Assembly: GCA_012932295.1 (NCBI GenBank)
Contig: JAAONU010000003.1
Location: 26,708,361-26,772,360, forward strand
Direction: 5' to 3'
DNA length: 64,000 nt
Origin: Cyclina sinensis
Lineage: Eukaryota > Mollusca > Bivalvia > Venerida > Veneridae
Under the pieces are notes generated by a model. That model searched no databases and was not told where the DNA came from. It saw nothing but the letters and a program-made list of their open reading frames with translations. The position numbers and the translations under genes are program-made. This document shows, one piece after another, positions 47,194 to 59,300 of the stretch (positions are counted from its first letter, which is position 1; each line of letters begins with the position of its first letter).

Positions 47194-48951
47194 CTGCAAA
47201 ATAGTGATGTCAACTTAGTAATTTGCATAAAGAAACTACTATGTACAATATTAATTTACTTTTGGATTCAGTTATAAACTATTCAAGCCTAATACAAAAA
47301 CAACATAATTATACCAAAAGAGCTAAGACAAAGAGATTACCTTTTTCATCTATAGGAGGATTTCTTCCTTGACTTTTTATTCTTAGCCTTCTGAATTCAT
47401 CCGCATCAGTTCTTGTTCTTGACATTGCAAGTGTCTTAAATTTATCACTCTGAAATAATTTTGTCTCTCGGATATATTTTTCAAATGTTTGTTCACCAAC
47501 TTTAGAAGGCATTGGGATGTTCAAAGGGTACATAGCAGCTATTACATCAGACATTTTACTCCCCTCTGCATTTGTATGCAGTCCATATTCCCTGCGAAAG
47601 TTTCTCCAAACATTAGAATTAAAGTTCTCATCAGGTCTTTGGGGAAATGGAGGGTCATGTTTGCCAGCTTCTATCCACAGTTTATACTCCATCGTTGGAT
47701 GGCCATGTGCAAATTCCTCTGTTGATGAACGTAAGTAGTGATTGCATTCTATATTTAGCATTGTTTTGGGAGGTTTTCTCACAGCAAGCCTCTGGATGGG
47801 CCTTGGGTGGAATCCAGGATGGCGAACATCCTTGGGTTTCATGAGGTTTTCCCGCTCCTCTAGTGTAGGCATGGCTGCTTCTAGCATACCTAAAGCATTT
47901 ATCAGAAATATAAGTCATGAATTATCTAGGATCATCACTAAGATGCTTTCATATTTTGATAGATGCTTATATACTATTTTAATTCATAAATGTTTTATTC
48001 ATTACGAAATAATCGTCAAATAAATATGGTGAAAAAAAATCTTGTTTCAACAGTCCTTCATTATTTTGATTTTTTCTTAAGTTTATATGTCGATGGTTGG
48101 CCATATACATTATGATAAAATGCCAATTAACAGATAAATTGGAGCACCTGTTGTAAAATAGAATAGGTAAGGATTAAAAAACGACAACATAACTAGCATT
48201 TAGAGTTAAATACTTAGTTACCAAAACTTGCTGAATTCAAAGTTTCTGATTAAATGATGAATGTCATTTCGTCCAACTTAAACAAACACATTTACTCATT
48301 AAACTGTGAAATTAGTGTAGGTAGTCGCCATTTTGAAACAATGTAAACGTCGCCATAACAGCGCCAGATCTCGCAATAAACGATATCGATAATTGACAGC
48401 TATTTTATGATTCGGTAAGAATACTTTTTTGTCCGATATCGTCCTAATTTCATCATGACAGCACAGATCTTTTTCACATATGGCACTATTAATTATTTCT
48501 TATGTCTTGAATTACAAAATGATGACAGTTTTTCTCATTTAAAGTAATTTAGATAGTTGTTACAAAGTTCTTTGGAAAGAAGTTTAGAAGACGGAACAGC
48601 AAAACCGGTGCGCTGCTGGGAGCTTGTAAACAACATGGATGTGTGTATCAGAAGTTAACATAAATTCATTGTATACTAGATTGATGTGCATGTCTTGAAT
48701 TGCCTAAATAAGTTATGAACACGTGAGAAAATAACAATAATATTTTCTCCTTAATTGAGACTAAACATTCGGTAATCTTTGCGAGGAATTGTTACGGAAA
48801 GTGTATTGACATATAGTTGAGAAACGTGCCAGTTCTGGTTTTGACAATCGGATATCATATCCATGCCTTCGAATAAACAGGTGTTCGATCAATGGGAAAA
48901 TATTTACCTAGGACTAAAGTCTGTTTGTCTTTGACACGATAGGCTGACAAA
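46880..48951 (-). CDS. Proline-rich sperm/cilium-type protein, 3' three exons (N-terminus not found)
   Basis: Exons in transcript order: 48908-48951 (44 nt), 47341-47889, 46880-47193, with matching phases and GT-AG borders, giving about 301 residues before TGA at 46882-46880. The protein is basic, rich in Pro, Arg and Tyr/Trp, without signal peptide or membrane segment. It carries RHPGFHPRPIQRL, NHYLRSSTEEFAHGHP, YKLWIEAGKHDPPFPQRP and NVWRNFRREYGL, then RFIPPPERPPTPPPPNQK. Short aromatic and PxxP blocks of this type are characteristic of microtubule inner proteins of sperm and cilia. I suspect a relation to TEPP/SPMIP8 from memory only, and the identity is uncertain. The true start lies upstream of 48951, or the ATG at 47887 is used if the 44-nt exon is non-coding. 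It converges with the AMZ gene. Confidence 0.82.
47341..47889 (-). CDS. Main exon of the sperm/cilium-type protein
   Basis: 182 complete codons between TTTAG and GTAATCTC. It includes AAMPTLEERENLMKPKDVRH, KPPKTMLNIECNHYLRSS, MSDVIAAMYPLNIPMPSKVG and RTRTDADEFRRLRIKSQGRN. Dense Pro, Trp and Tyr with no low-complexity drift argue for selection on the whole length. Confidence 0.88.
48320..48860. promoter_or_regulatory. CpG-containing stretch near the sperm/cilium-type gene
   Basis: CpG, rare elsewhere in the window, is more frequent here (TAAACGTCGCCATAACAGCG, CGATATCGATAATTG, ACCGGTGCGCTGCTGG). It lies inside or next to the first known intron of the minus-strand gene and could be a promoter for it, or for a plus-strand leader exon. 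Composition is the only evidence. Confidence 0.2.
48908..48951 (-). CDS. 44-nt micro-exon (LSAYRVKDKQTLVLG)
   Basis: Flanked by TTTTTTCAG and GTAAATA on the minus strand. It is open in the frame that continues GGT ATG CTA GAA into the next exon, reading LSAYRVKDKQTLVLG then MLEAAMPTLEERENLMKPKD. The fit of phase, borders and charged composition supports a real small coding exon. Confidence 0.6.
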
Positions 48952-49229
48952 CTGAAAAAACAATTATGGTAGGTTTCCGTAGGCCTATTTTTTCTCGATA
49001 AAACCATAATGTGAATTCTCTGTTGAATGTTGCACAAGTCATTTTTTTCCAAAGTCATATAGTATGAATGATATATTACCATGACTTAGCACCTAAGTAC
49101 AGCAATTTTGAAACTGAATGTAAAAAATTAAACCCCGAGAACTAAAGATTGTATTATCAAGGTATACACATGAAGTATCCTTACTCCTCACCGCTTATGG
49201 ATATTGATATATACTACCTATTGGCAATA

Positions 49230-50110
49230 TCCTTTAGGGCATACTAAAAACTTCCATATGAAAATTAGTGCCTGAACAGCTGGTAAATAAGACTGCCTTA
49301 CTCCTGGCTGTCAGCTCATTTTTGTGTTGCCCTTTCGAAGAAACGGCGATACATATAGGGATCGCTTTGTCCGTTGGTCCATCACGAAAACTTAACGTTG
49401 GCGATAACTTTGCCATTTCTAAACATTGTCTTATCAAACTTTCAAATTGTATTGCTTATGACAACAGGGTCATATGATGCCAAAATCTTTAGGTCAAGGT
49501 CACATTTGACAGGCTATAACTATGCCATTTCTTAATATTTCTTCATCAAACTTTCCAATTGTAATACTTACAATTGTATCACTTAAGACAACACCATTTC
49601 TCAAGGGCAGATAACCCTCAACTTTATTTTTGCAATGTTATGCCCCTTTTTCAAGTTATAATTTCTTGGTTAACCTTTTTCTTTATGTCCATGTCTCAAA
49701 AAGTGTCTAAGATATTCCATTCAGACTTGGAATACTTGATCACCAGCAAAACCCCTGTAAAGATTGTTGGTACCCATGTCCCTGGGGTCACAGTTAGCCC
49801 CACCCATAGGGGTCACTTGATTTTGCTTATACTTATATTTAGGAAAAAAACTTCTTAAGCCTAGAAAAAAAAAATTAACTGACATGAGATTGGTAAGTCC
49901 TCCCCCCCCATAGGTACTTGACTCCCCATCCACCCCCCAAATCTGTCTCCCATCCCCCAAACCTGTCACCCCCCACCCCCCTCCCTCCCAAACCATAGGG
50001 GCTTGAATTTTTTTTTTTTTTTTAAATAAGTGCTTGACCCAAATTTTTTTTTTCATCTTGTATGACTAGGTACTTGCCCTCCCCCACTCAAATTTTTTTC
50101 ACTTGGGTCT
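49230..50110. repeat. Composite of diverged interspersed repeats with C-rich blocks
   Basis: Copies of AACTTTGCCATTTCTAAAC / AACTATGCCATTTCTTAATA each followed by ATCAAACTTTC (49409, 49518), TAGGTCAAGGTCACATTTGA at 49490, then C-rich stretches (49903-49990) separated by AGGTACTTGAC/GGGGCTTGA. ORFs across this area are repeat translations. Confidence 0.6.
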
Positions 50111-51170
50111 CTTGTTTAACTTGGCTTATAATTAATTATCCAGCACTGAGAAAAGTTGAGCATGCTGTCTGTGGACAGGTCTTGTTGTACTTTGACTAGC
50201 ATGCTGTCTTTTCCAGCAGGCTCTTGTTTACCTTTTTAGTTATTCTAACAGAGTACCCAAGGGTGACACAAGTGTTCCACTGAACACCCATCTAGTAATG
50301 CCATCTTTGAGAAGTATGGGAGTGGATTTGAGATCTAGTCTGTGGCTGATGGATATTTCCAGGTTTCAGATTTAATGTGAAATGAAAATAGCACAGAAAT
50401 ACTTAGTGACTAAAGAGAAGTACAGTGAGTGACTAGTGTAAGTCAAACTCACCTAATGTAAAGTTGATGTTCTTTCATGCATTGGATATCAGAATGGTTT
50501 TTGTCCAGATAACTCCTCTGTCAACACCTGTTGGAATTCAGCCAAACTTGCATGCCAAGTCTAGTTCTGTATATAATCAGTATTTTCAGATTAATTGATT
50601 TTTAGCAGAGTTATTGCCTTCCTTTTTGCATTAATTTTTCAATGTCAATGCTATTTCTTCTATGCCCTGGGCAGATTTCATTCCAGTTTAGGAGAATTGA
50701 TCAGTGCCGACCCTACATGTAGTTATGCATTTCGTTAACATTTCCTGTTCCTATATTTTCAGCAGAGTTATTATCCTTTCTGTGTTAAATGATTGTTACA
50801 CATGTGGGTAGACTTAGCAAATTTGACAGAAGTGATCAGTGCAAAGACTAGTTATGCTTAACTTCAAACAGTTGTTCTCTTTCATGCATTCAGTTTTTCA
50901 AATGTCTCCTATTTCTGCTTTTCATTTGAAAAACAAATCTGGTTATCAGTTACTTTAAACGAATTTTGAAGGTGAAAATTCTTTCATCATAACCTCTATT
51001 GAAAACAGCTTTATTACATGTACATGTATTTAATGAGCATACATTTACCTAGGTTATTGTCTTCTTTGCTGTTTAATGTCATTTTAGAGTTGTTAATTTG
51101 TGTTGAATTGTGGACAACGTATTTAACAATATAAGCTTATATGATATATATACTTCAGAATTAGTAACTT

Positions 51171-51410
51171 TGGGCACATCAGTGGTCCAGTGGTAATGTG
51201 CTGGACTTGTAATTAGGGGTTGAGAGTTTGAACCCAAGCGTCTCCACTAACATTACTGTCTTTTAGATGAGACATTAAACTGAGGTCCCATGTATCAGTG
51301 CTATACACTAAACATGGAAAAGAAGCAGGGGTGTCTCTGGAATGGGACTCTTTATGTATCTTGCACTATCCCCTAGAAAATAAAATAACTATAACGTCTT
51401 CAAACTTCAA
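51171..51410 (+). mobile_element. tRNA-derived SINE
   Basis: The head has TCAGTGGTCCAGTGGTAATG (box A region) and GAGTTTGAACCC (box B). The body has TAGATGAGACATTAAACTGA followed by GGTCCCATGT, a block I recognise as a conserved SINE central sequence, and it ends near AATGGGACTCTTTATGTATC then TTGCACTATCCCC. tRNA stems are degraded. Confidence 0.7.
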
Positions 51411-52562
51411 ACTCAAATAGATAGATTGATTTAACTTGTAACAAAGTTAACAAATGGAACTGGGCTTGACAGTTACTACGGAACTTTACAAATCAAATAT
51501 TGTAAGTGACAAAACTTGTATTTTCTCTGAGAAAACTTAATTTTGGCATTTCATGATTATACATGCTGTTAAATTTGCCAGATGATGCCCCGTGGTTTAA
51601 AGGGTTATACAGGCAAAAGTTATATGCTTTCTTTCACGTTTCTTCAATCAATGTACTAAGAATGTGCTCGAAATAAATACAATGATCAGTCCCAGGAACA
51701 AAGATTTCCTCTATTTAAATGAAAAACCAGGTGGTTTCCTAACCTGACCCACATGGGCGAAGATAGAAAATTTAGATTTCACGCTAAATTTTGCAGTGAA
51801 TGATTGGACGGTTTAAGTACCTGTCACTATTCTACAGCAAAAAGCAACCCAAGAGAAAAGACCGATTGGCTGTTTTTGTCAGGTGACCTATTTAAAATAA
51901 CCGTTCGGGTTTAACTTTCAGTTAAAGAACTTTCAAATATTTAAAGTCAAGCCCGCATTTCACTTTATTTATGTGGACAAACATACTGGGAATTTAAAGT
52001 TCTTCATATTGGACATGATTGAGCAAATAATATCAGTTTTAATTTTTTGACATTCATTTGCCTGTGCATCCCTTAAGTCAAAGTTTTAGCAAGATCTGTG
52101 GATAGAAGGTCAATGTCTTTAAGATAATTAAAGGCTTGCTTAACAGTCAATTCAGAATTTTATGGGTTGTGAAAATATTTTTAGCGTAAATATGTTTTGC
52201 AACAGGTATAAGTGGTTGTCATGTTTCCAAATACTTTAATTTACTTAGTAACTTTATACACTGCCCTCGGTGTACTGCATTAGGTTATACCACAGATTTA
52301 AACGTTTATGGCTATCTAAGAATTTCAGGTGTACCATTTAGATTCTTATTTTTTTATTCTTTGGTATGTTATTTACTCAGAGGCATGATTCGGTATTATT
52401 TGAATTATGTAAGAATGCCCATGTGATCTGCTGGTACACGATTGTTGGAGTGATGTCAGGGGCTCTGTAAATCTCTAACAACTTTTGCAGCTGTTCAAAG
52501 TTGTTTACACATCCCATTATATCATGAAATAAGTCACACACAAAATTACATGATATTTGTAT
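51411..52562. other. Intergenic, nothing recognised
   Basis: AT-rich, no ORF of note. The last 8 bases before the next element are its target duplication. Confidence 0.4.
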
Positions 52563-52570
52563 GTTTTTAC

Positions 52571-53407
52571 TAGGGATGGGAACGAATGTTCGAATATTCG
52601 AAAATCCACCGAATATTCGAATCTGATAATCAAATTCAAATATTCTAAAATGATTTTTTTTTTCAAATAAAGCATCGTTGATTTTTATAAATGTAAGCAT
52701 TCTGATTATGCAAAAACCCCAATCTGTTTGGTATTGTGTCTTTTTATCGCGTGTTAAAAATGACCCAATTAACAATAAAATTGCAATGCATAATTGCCAG
52801 GGGCAATCGTTACGGATTAACAGTTTGCCACAGGCGTAATTGTGATATCTTTTAATCTTTTGTTCATTTTAATTGGCGCCCGTTTATTTCACAAATTTTA
52901 GAAGGTTGTTTGTCTCACAATGTTCAAGGATTAATGTCATGAAAACGAACAACCAGTCACGCTTATAATTCTATTGATATTACTTTTTAGTTGCTCAATC
53001 AGTAAAATAGCTAAAATATTTTCCTCTTATAAGTATATTTGAAACAAAAATCATCCTCGCTTTATGTTTGATCATCGCTAAAACAATATTGAAATAAGCT
53101 GCATGGAAAAAAAAAAAAAAAAATGCACCCGTCTCGTGTTTGGACTTATTTCACACGGTTTTAATGAACGGAATATACTATGTATTGCCAATCACTTAAT
53201 AAAGATATAAATCTTCCATAAAACAAGCCATTTCTAGATAATACCTAGCTGTTTCCCCTGACAACGTACAGCTGATAAAACAGTACTAATGTTGGGATAC
53301 CAAAATTCGGGTAACTGACTGAACTGAAAAAAACAAATATTCGAATATATTCGAATATGGCAAAGCGGATATTCGAATATTGATATTAGTATTTGTTCCC
53401 ATCCCTA
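52571..53407. mobile_element. Non-autonomous hAT-type transposon, 837 bp
   Basis: The terminal inverted repeats start TAGGGATGGGAAC and are followed by AAT and subterminal ATTCGAATATTCG repeats at both ends. It is flanked by a perfect 8-bp direct repeat GTTTTTAC (52563-52570 and 53408-53415), the hAT hallmark. No transposase ORF is present; the minus-strand ORF over its left end translates the terminal repeat. Confidence 0.88.
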
Positions 53408-53959
53408 GTTTTTACCTAATATATTTTCTTCACCTTCTTTATCTGACAAAAATAGTTTTTAATTAACAATAAATCTTGGCAGTATCTGATTTGGTATTGA
53501 AAATTGTTAGGATGGATCGGGTCTAGATTTTATTATAGTTGAAATTCCATTCGGTCTACTTGAGGCTAACCTTCATTTGCATACAAATCTGATTTTTTTC
53601 TGTTCAAGGTCTTATGTTTCAACTGCAAACAAAGCTGAATAAGATTAATTTATATATATTGATCTTTTATGTTAAAGGTTAATTATAGTGCCTATAATGT
53701 AATTACTTCACTATAAATAAGTTATATCCCATCTGTTATTTATTATTTTTTCTTAATTAAGTACATTTCCTTATGTGCAGTCTTAATGACTTATACTAAG
53801 TTCTTTATACATGTTTTTAAAAGGTTGAATGATGAAGAGTTGAAAGGTACTGTATTTGGCTGCTTCTATAAACAGTATTTTTACATGCTTCTCTGGTTTT
53901 GCAGAGTGCAGCTTTTGTTATGCATACAGCAGGTTTTTGTAGTATATGTGAATTAAAGT

Positions 53960-54892
53960 GCTGAAAGAGTGAGCTATTGGGATCATTGGTTGACTTGAAC
54001 TACTTCTCCTCTTAAACTACTAAGCCAACTTTGACGAAACATGCCTGGGATATTCCTTGCGTGAAGCTCTACCAAATTTGTTCAAAAAATTGAATTCCGT
54101 CAAGAGCTCTGGTTGCAATGGCAACAGAAAGGAAAAACTTTGAAAATCTTCTTGTCTGAAATGACAAGGCCCTGAGCCTTAACATTTGGTATGTAGCATT
54201 CTCTAGTGGACCTCTACCAATTTTGTTCAAGTTATACCCCTGGGGTCAAATTTGGCCCTTCCCAGCGGGGTCAATTGATTTTACATAGGCTTATATAAGG
54301 AAAACTTTGAAAATCTTCTTATCTGAAACCACAAGGCCCTGAACCTTAAGATTTGGTACGTAGAATTGTCTAGTGGACCCTTACCAAGTTTGTTCAAATT
54401 ATACCACTGGGGTCAAATTTGGCCCCACCCAGGGATCAATTGATTTTACATAGGCTTATACATGGAAAACTGAAAATCTTCTTGTCTGAAACCACAAGGC
54501 CCTAAGCCTTAAGATTTGGTTTGCAGCAATGTCTAGTGGACCTCTACCAAGTGTATTCAAATTAAGCCCCTAGGGTCAAGTTTAGCCCTGCTCTGGGGAT
54601 CAGTTGATTTTACTTAGGCTTTTATAGGCAAAACTTTAAAAAACTTCTTGTCTGAAACCACAAAACCTAGAATTTAGATATTTTCAATGGAGCATCAGCT
54701 AGAGGTCATCAACCAAGTTTGTTCAGATTATGTCCCTTGAGTGAAAATTGGCTCTATCCTGGGAGTCACTTTAATTCATATAGATTTATATAGGGAGAAT
54801 CTTAGAAAAGCTTCTGATGTTTGCTCAACAGCAGACCTAAAGACAAAGAATTCAGGTGAGTGATCTAGGGCCATCATGGCCCTCTTGTTATT
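53960..54892 (-). mobile_element. Tandem-cored element, ~165-bp units, reverse orientation
   Basis: Four to five units: AAACTTTGAAAATCTTCTTG anchors at about 54135, 54302, 54467, 54631 and a decayed copy near 54798. It ends with TTCAGGTGAGTGATCTAGGG and then the reverse complement of AAGAGGGCCATGATGGCC (near 54869-54890), the same terminal module as the element at 11925. It lies 100 bases upstream of exon A of the coiled-coil gene. Confidence 0.8.
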
Positions 54893-54990
54893 ATGTAAAA
54901 CGTAATTTATATATGGCCATATTACTCATAAGGCCATTTTGTATTGTAAACAGGTTCAGTACTACAATATTCCTTTATTTGTTTTTCCAG

Positions 54991-56397
54991 ACTCCTGTGT
55001 GATACCAGGTGCAATGAATGACCCAGGATTACCTCCAAAACCAAGAAGTTTGAATCTCCTAGAATCCCTTGTCAAGGAGGAGGAAGCCAAGGCTCAGAGT
55101 AGAGGCACTCCAGATGTTGTCATCCCAACAGAAAGTAGGGAAAGCATTACACCTGAGTTTTATGATGTAGATAAACAGCAGCTAACAAAAGATTTTAGTG
55201 CTAGTAAAACATATACTGAGTTCAAAATGAAAGATATAGACAAAATATCTAAAGGTCAAAAGAGCAATCCAATGGCAGGTTTTAAAGGAAAAAAATTAAA
55301 GAAACAAAGGTCAAGGTCAAATTCATCAGACAGGTTTCAAACCAAAAAAGTTACCAGACCATTCTCAGCTGATTATAGCCAGAACAAAAGGAGCAAATTG
55401 AGTGTTAGCGATAAAAGAAATGGACGACCTAAGACATCCAAAGGTCCAAGGAAGAACTATCGAACATCATCACCGAAAGGTCAAAGGCCAAGGTCACCAC
55501 ATAGTTATTCATCAGATACTTATTCTTCAGATGATGAGTATATAAAAAAAGAAAAGTTTAGATCAGATTCCAATAGTTCTCAGGATAGGAAGAAAAATGG
55601 CGACCATGATGACTTTTATGATTCTGAAACAAATGAAAACAGAAGACGTAGTAGTTCTAGAAGCAGTAGTACTTCACAAGATAGCCAAGAAAAGGTAAGA
55701 CATAACAAGAATGACAATGATAGGAAACATAGTGGAGACAGTGATTCAAATACCAGCTCAGGTTCAAGTGATTCTTCATCAGATGAAGGCAGTGCTAAGG
55801 ACAATCATAAACAAATGAATGGAAATCACGTTTCTGGGGATCTTAAACATAGAATTGAAAGAAAAGTCACAAAAACTGTATATACTGATAAACATGGGAA
55901 ACAAAGAACCAGGTCTGATTCTGAGAATTCAGACCATCGGCGTATGGTAGTAGTTGATGATTATTCCTCAACTGTGAGTTCTTCAGAAGATGAGAGTAAA
56001 AAGAATAGAACTGTTAACTCTAAAGACACAAAACCTCCTCTGCACAAACCTGCAAAAAAGAAGAAGCCTTTGTTGTCACGGAAGAAACGTGAAGGGTATA
56101 AAATTTTCCAGATTGATCCTGACCTGTATCTCGAGGGTAAGCTGCAACAGAAGTACACAGAACTAGAGGAACTTATGGCATGCTCATTTGTCGACCAAAA
56201 AAGTCATGTGACCCGTCATCATTTGTACCAGATGGAATTACTACGCGATCAGTACCAAAATGCAAGTCATGGCCTACGGTCAGCGGGTACAATTATTCCA
56301 CGCAGTCTTCCAGGTGAAATAAGAAATAAGTCATCCCGACCATCCTCAGCAAAAACACCATCTCGTCGTAATGAGAGTGATCAAGACTCAGTCACCT
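54991..56397 (+). CDS. Exon A of the coiled-coil protein
   Basis: The acceptor GTTTTTCCAG ends at 54990. The first ATG in frame is 55014 (MNDPGLPPKPRSLNLLESLV). The 23 bases before it are open in frame, so they are either 5' UTR or the end of coding sequence from an earlier exon. The exon is rich in Ser, Arg and Asp with phosphorylation-prone SxxE/SDSD clusters, and the donor GTAAGTAT is strong. Confidence 0.85.
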
Positions 56398-59300
56398 GTA
56401 AGTATATCAATGTGTTAGGCATACAAATAGACAAAAGTGTTTAGAAGCTTAATTATGTTTGAATGTATCTTTTTGAATTACTTACATTTGTAAATCTCTT
56501 CATTGATCCAGCTAATGTAGGAGATAATTCCAGATAATTATGTCTCCCCCCAAAAATGGGGAAGACATATTGTTTTTTCCCCGGTTTTCTGTCCGTCCAT
56601 CCGTCTGTCCGTCCATCCGTCCATCCATATGTCTGTCCATCTGTCCGTCACAAAATCGTGTCCGCTCTGTATCTTCAAAAGCCCTTGAAGGATTTTTATG
56701 AAACTTGGGTCAGATGTTCACCTCATCAAGGCGACGTGCGGAACCCACTTTGCGGGTGTGGTGTCTCAAGGTCAAGGTCACACTTGGTTAAATGTCAAAT
56801 GCCACAAAATCGTGTCCGCTCTGTATCTTCAAAAGCCCTTGAAGGATTTTTATGAAACTTGGGTCAGATGTTCACCTCATCGGGGGAGACATATTGTTTT
56901 TCCCCCGGTTGTCTGTCTGTCCGTCCGTCTGTCTGTCCGTCACAAAATCGTGTCTGTTCTGTATCTTCCAATGCCCTTGAAGGATTTTTATGAAACTTGG
57001 GTCAGATGTTCACCTCATCAAGGCGACGTGCAGAACCCACTTTGCGGGTGTGGTGTCTCAAGGTCAAGGTCACACTTGGAGGTTAAATGTCAAATTCCAA
57101 CATAGTAGGAGTAGTTCCAACATACTACAGCTAGCATGATGTAACTTTTCTTCTTATCAATGGAAATAGATTAAACTTGAGTGCTTGAAGAAGACACCTT
57201 GTAACTGGCTTCATATTTTTTGCCCATATCTATGTAACAGCACTGCCATCGACATGATTCCAACATGCTACAGGTACTAGACTGAATGAATACAACCATT
57301 TTGTACAATATGAAACAAGGTTTCTGCTCAATCCTTTCTTGATAGAGTATGAGTTTCTTGTTCATCATGTACATTTGACAAAAATATCCTCCTTATTTTA
57401 CAATCGTCTGACTCAATACTGCCTGCAGCAACTGGCTGGGGGTAGACATATGTTTTTGTTCAATCAAAAACCCATTTCTAGTTACAAGTATATTTCAATA
57501 TACAATATATCTATAATTAAGATGTTGCAATGATCTTTGGAATGTATAATATGAAGTTGTTGTCACCATGTTGAGAAGAATGCAAACTGAATTTTGCCAA
57601 GCATCAGAATATTTTCATTTCTTTAACCTACTGATACAGTTCTTAGAATTGTGAAGATCAGATTAGACAGAAACTAGTGATACGTCAATACATTGCAGGA
57701 CATGATGCCCCCACATTCCGCTGTATTGTCAGAAAAAATCTTGTACACATACAGGTGCATATAAAGTCTAAAAATTCTATTTTTTAGTTTCATCAGAGGG
57801 CATAATTATGCCAATCTCCAAAAATTTTGCATCAGAATACCCAGGTGTGTAAGTTCACATGCTGACAACTTTTCTGAGAAAGTTTCATGGCTCTGGTAGT
57901 TACATGTTGTGTGTTACACGCGACACAAGTCTAAAATTACTATTTTTCGCTTAATCAGGGGATATAACTCTGCTGATCTCCACTAAATTTGCGTCAAAAT
58001 ACCCAGCTGCATAAGTTCCCATGCTGACAACTTTTCTTAGAAAGTTTCATGGTGGGGGCATAAAGACAGTCTGTACTTTTCAGAAAATATAAAAGTTTCA
58101 AAATTTTATACTCACAAGAAAAAGGAAATGTAAAATGTATTTTTGTTTATATAAAACTTAGTTACTATTTCATCAAGTAATTATGTGGGGTGTAATTATG
58201 GCTGTAGTTGGCTAGTTAAAAAGCTGTTTTGCCACATGAATAAAATGTAAATGCTTACCTTACAATAGCAGGTGCTCAGTAAAAAAAGAAAATAAGAAGC
58301 AAAATAGTATAATTTATTCCCTAATCCTGGATAACATTCTGATTCAGTTGATTAACAGTATGTCTGTACATCTGTTTTACAAGTAATACAAACAGCATAG
58401 GGCATTGACTTCAAAATATTGATAAATATACAATACTGTATATACGAAACATTAGTATTTCATGAGTGTATTTTGAGATTGAATTCCTATATAATACAGC
58501 TATTCTTGGAAGAGTTTCATGAAAGAAATAAGTTCAAGATTGCTGGGTTATAGAATATTGATTAGCTTGCAGTGTGGCATACCTTTTGATTATACATGTA
58601 TATCTGTAATATAAACTATTCATTTTGTTGATAGCAGGCAACAGAATGTTGTTCAGACATAAAATGAATAGAGAAACATTGATTCAAGTAGAAATCTCAA
58701 TAAATGGTATGATCTATCATATTGATAAATTGCTTTGATTTGCATATAATTTTTCATAATTTATACATATGTATATGTATAATTTTAAAAGTACATTTTC
58801 ATGCTGTTTAATTGAGTCTCCAAAAGGTTTTATGTAATTTTTCAATTTCATTCATTTGGAGTGGTAGAAAATGCACAAATAAGAAAATGTTTATGAACAT
58901 AAAAATTGTAGTTGTAATTGTGAAGAACATATCTACACTAATAACTGTCTCATTTTTTGTTACAGTAATACATTATAATATAAAGTTTTACAATTATCAG
59001 TAAAGTGATTACAATCTTAGTTTTGAAGTAGATACTTGGTTTATATTGTAAATGTTGTATTATGGCTTAAAAAGTCACCGTGTCTGGGTGGTTTAGTTTG
59101 CTATTCTTACCGTAGTTTTACTGACTGGAAGGGCATGGGTTTGAATCCTATTTAAATCAAACTTATTTTCTTTAGCTTTCATGAAGTATAGAAGCATTAA
59201 ATTATTAAATAAGTTTTTACATAGATATTAACTTCTCACTAATTCTAAAGCATAATTTTAGCATAATTATCATGCTTTCAGTGTTTAAGTTGCCATATGT

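Noticed and set aside
49721..50056. 111-codon minus-strand frame rich in Gly and Lys
   Set aside because: It comes from C-rich and T-rich low-complexity repeat sequence.
52377..52775. 132-codon minus-strand frame
   Set aside because: It reads through the terminal repeat of the hAT-type element; no conserved domain.
56556..57105. Two overlapping frames of 99 and 135 codons
   Set aside because: Both translate tandem copies of the CACAAAATCGTGTC repeat in the intron of the coiled-coil gene.
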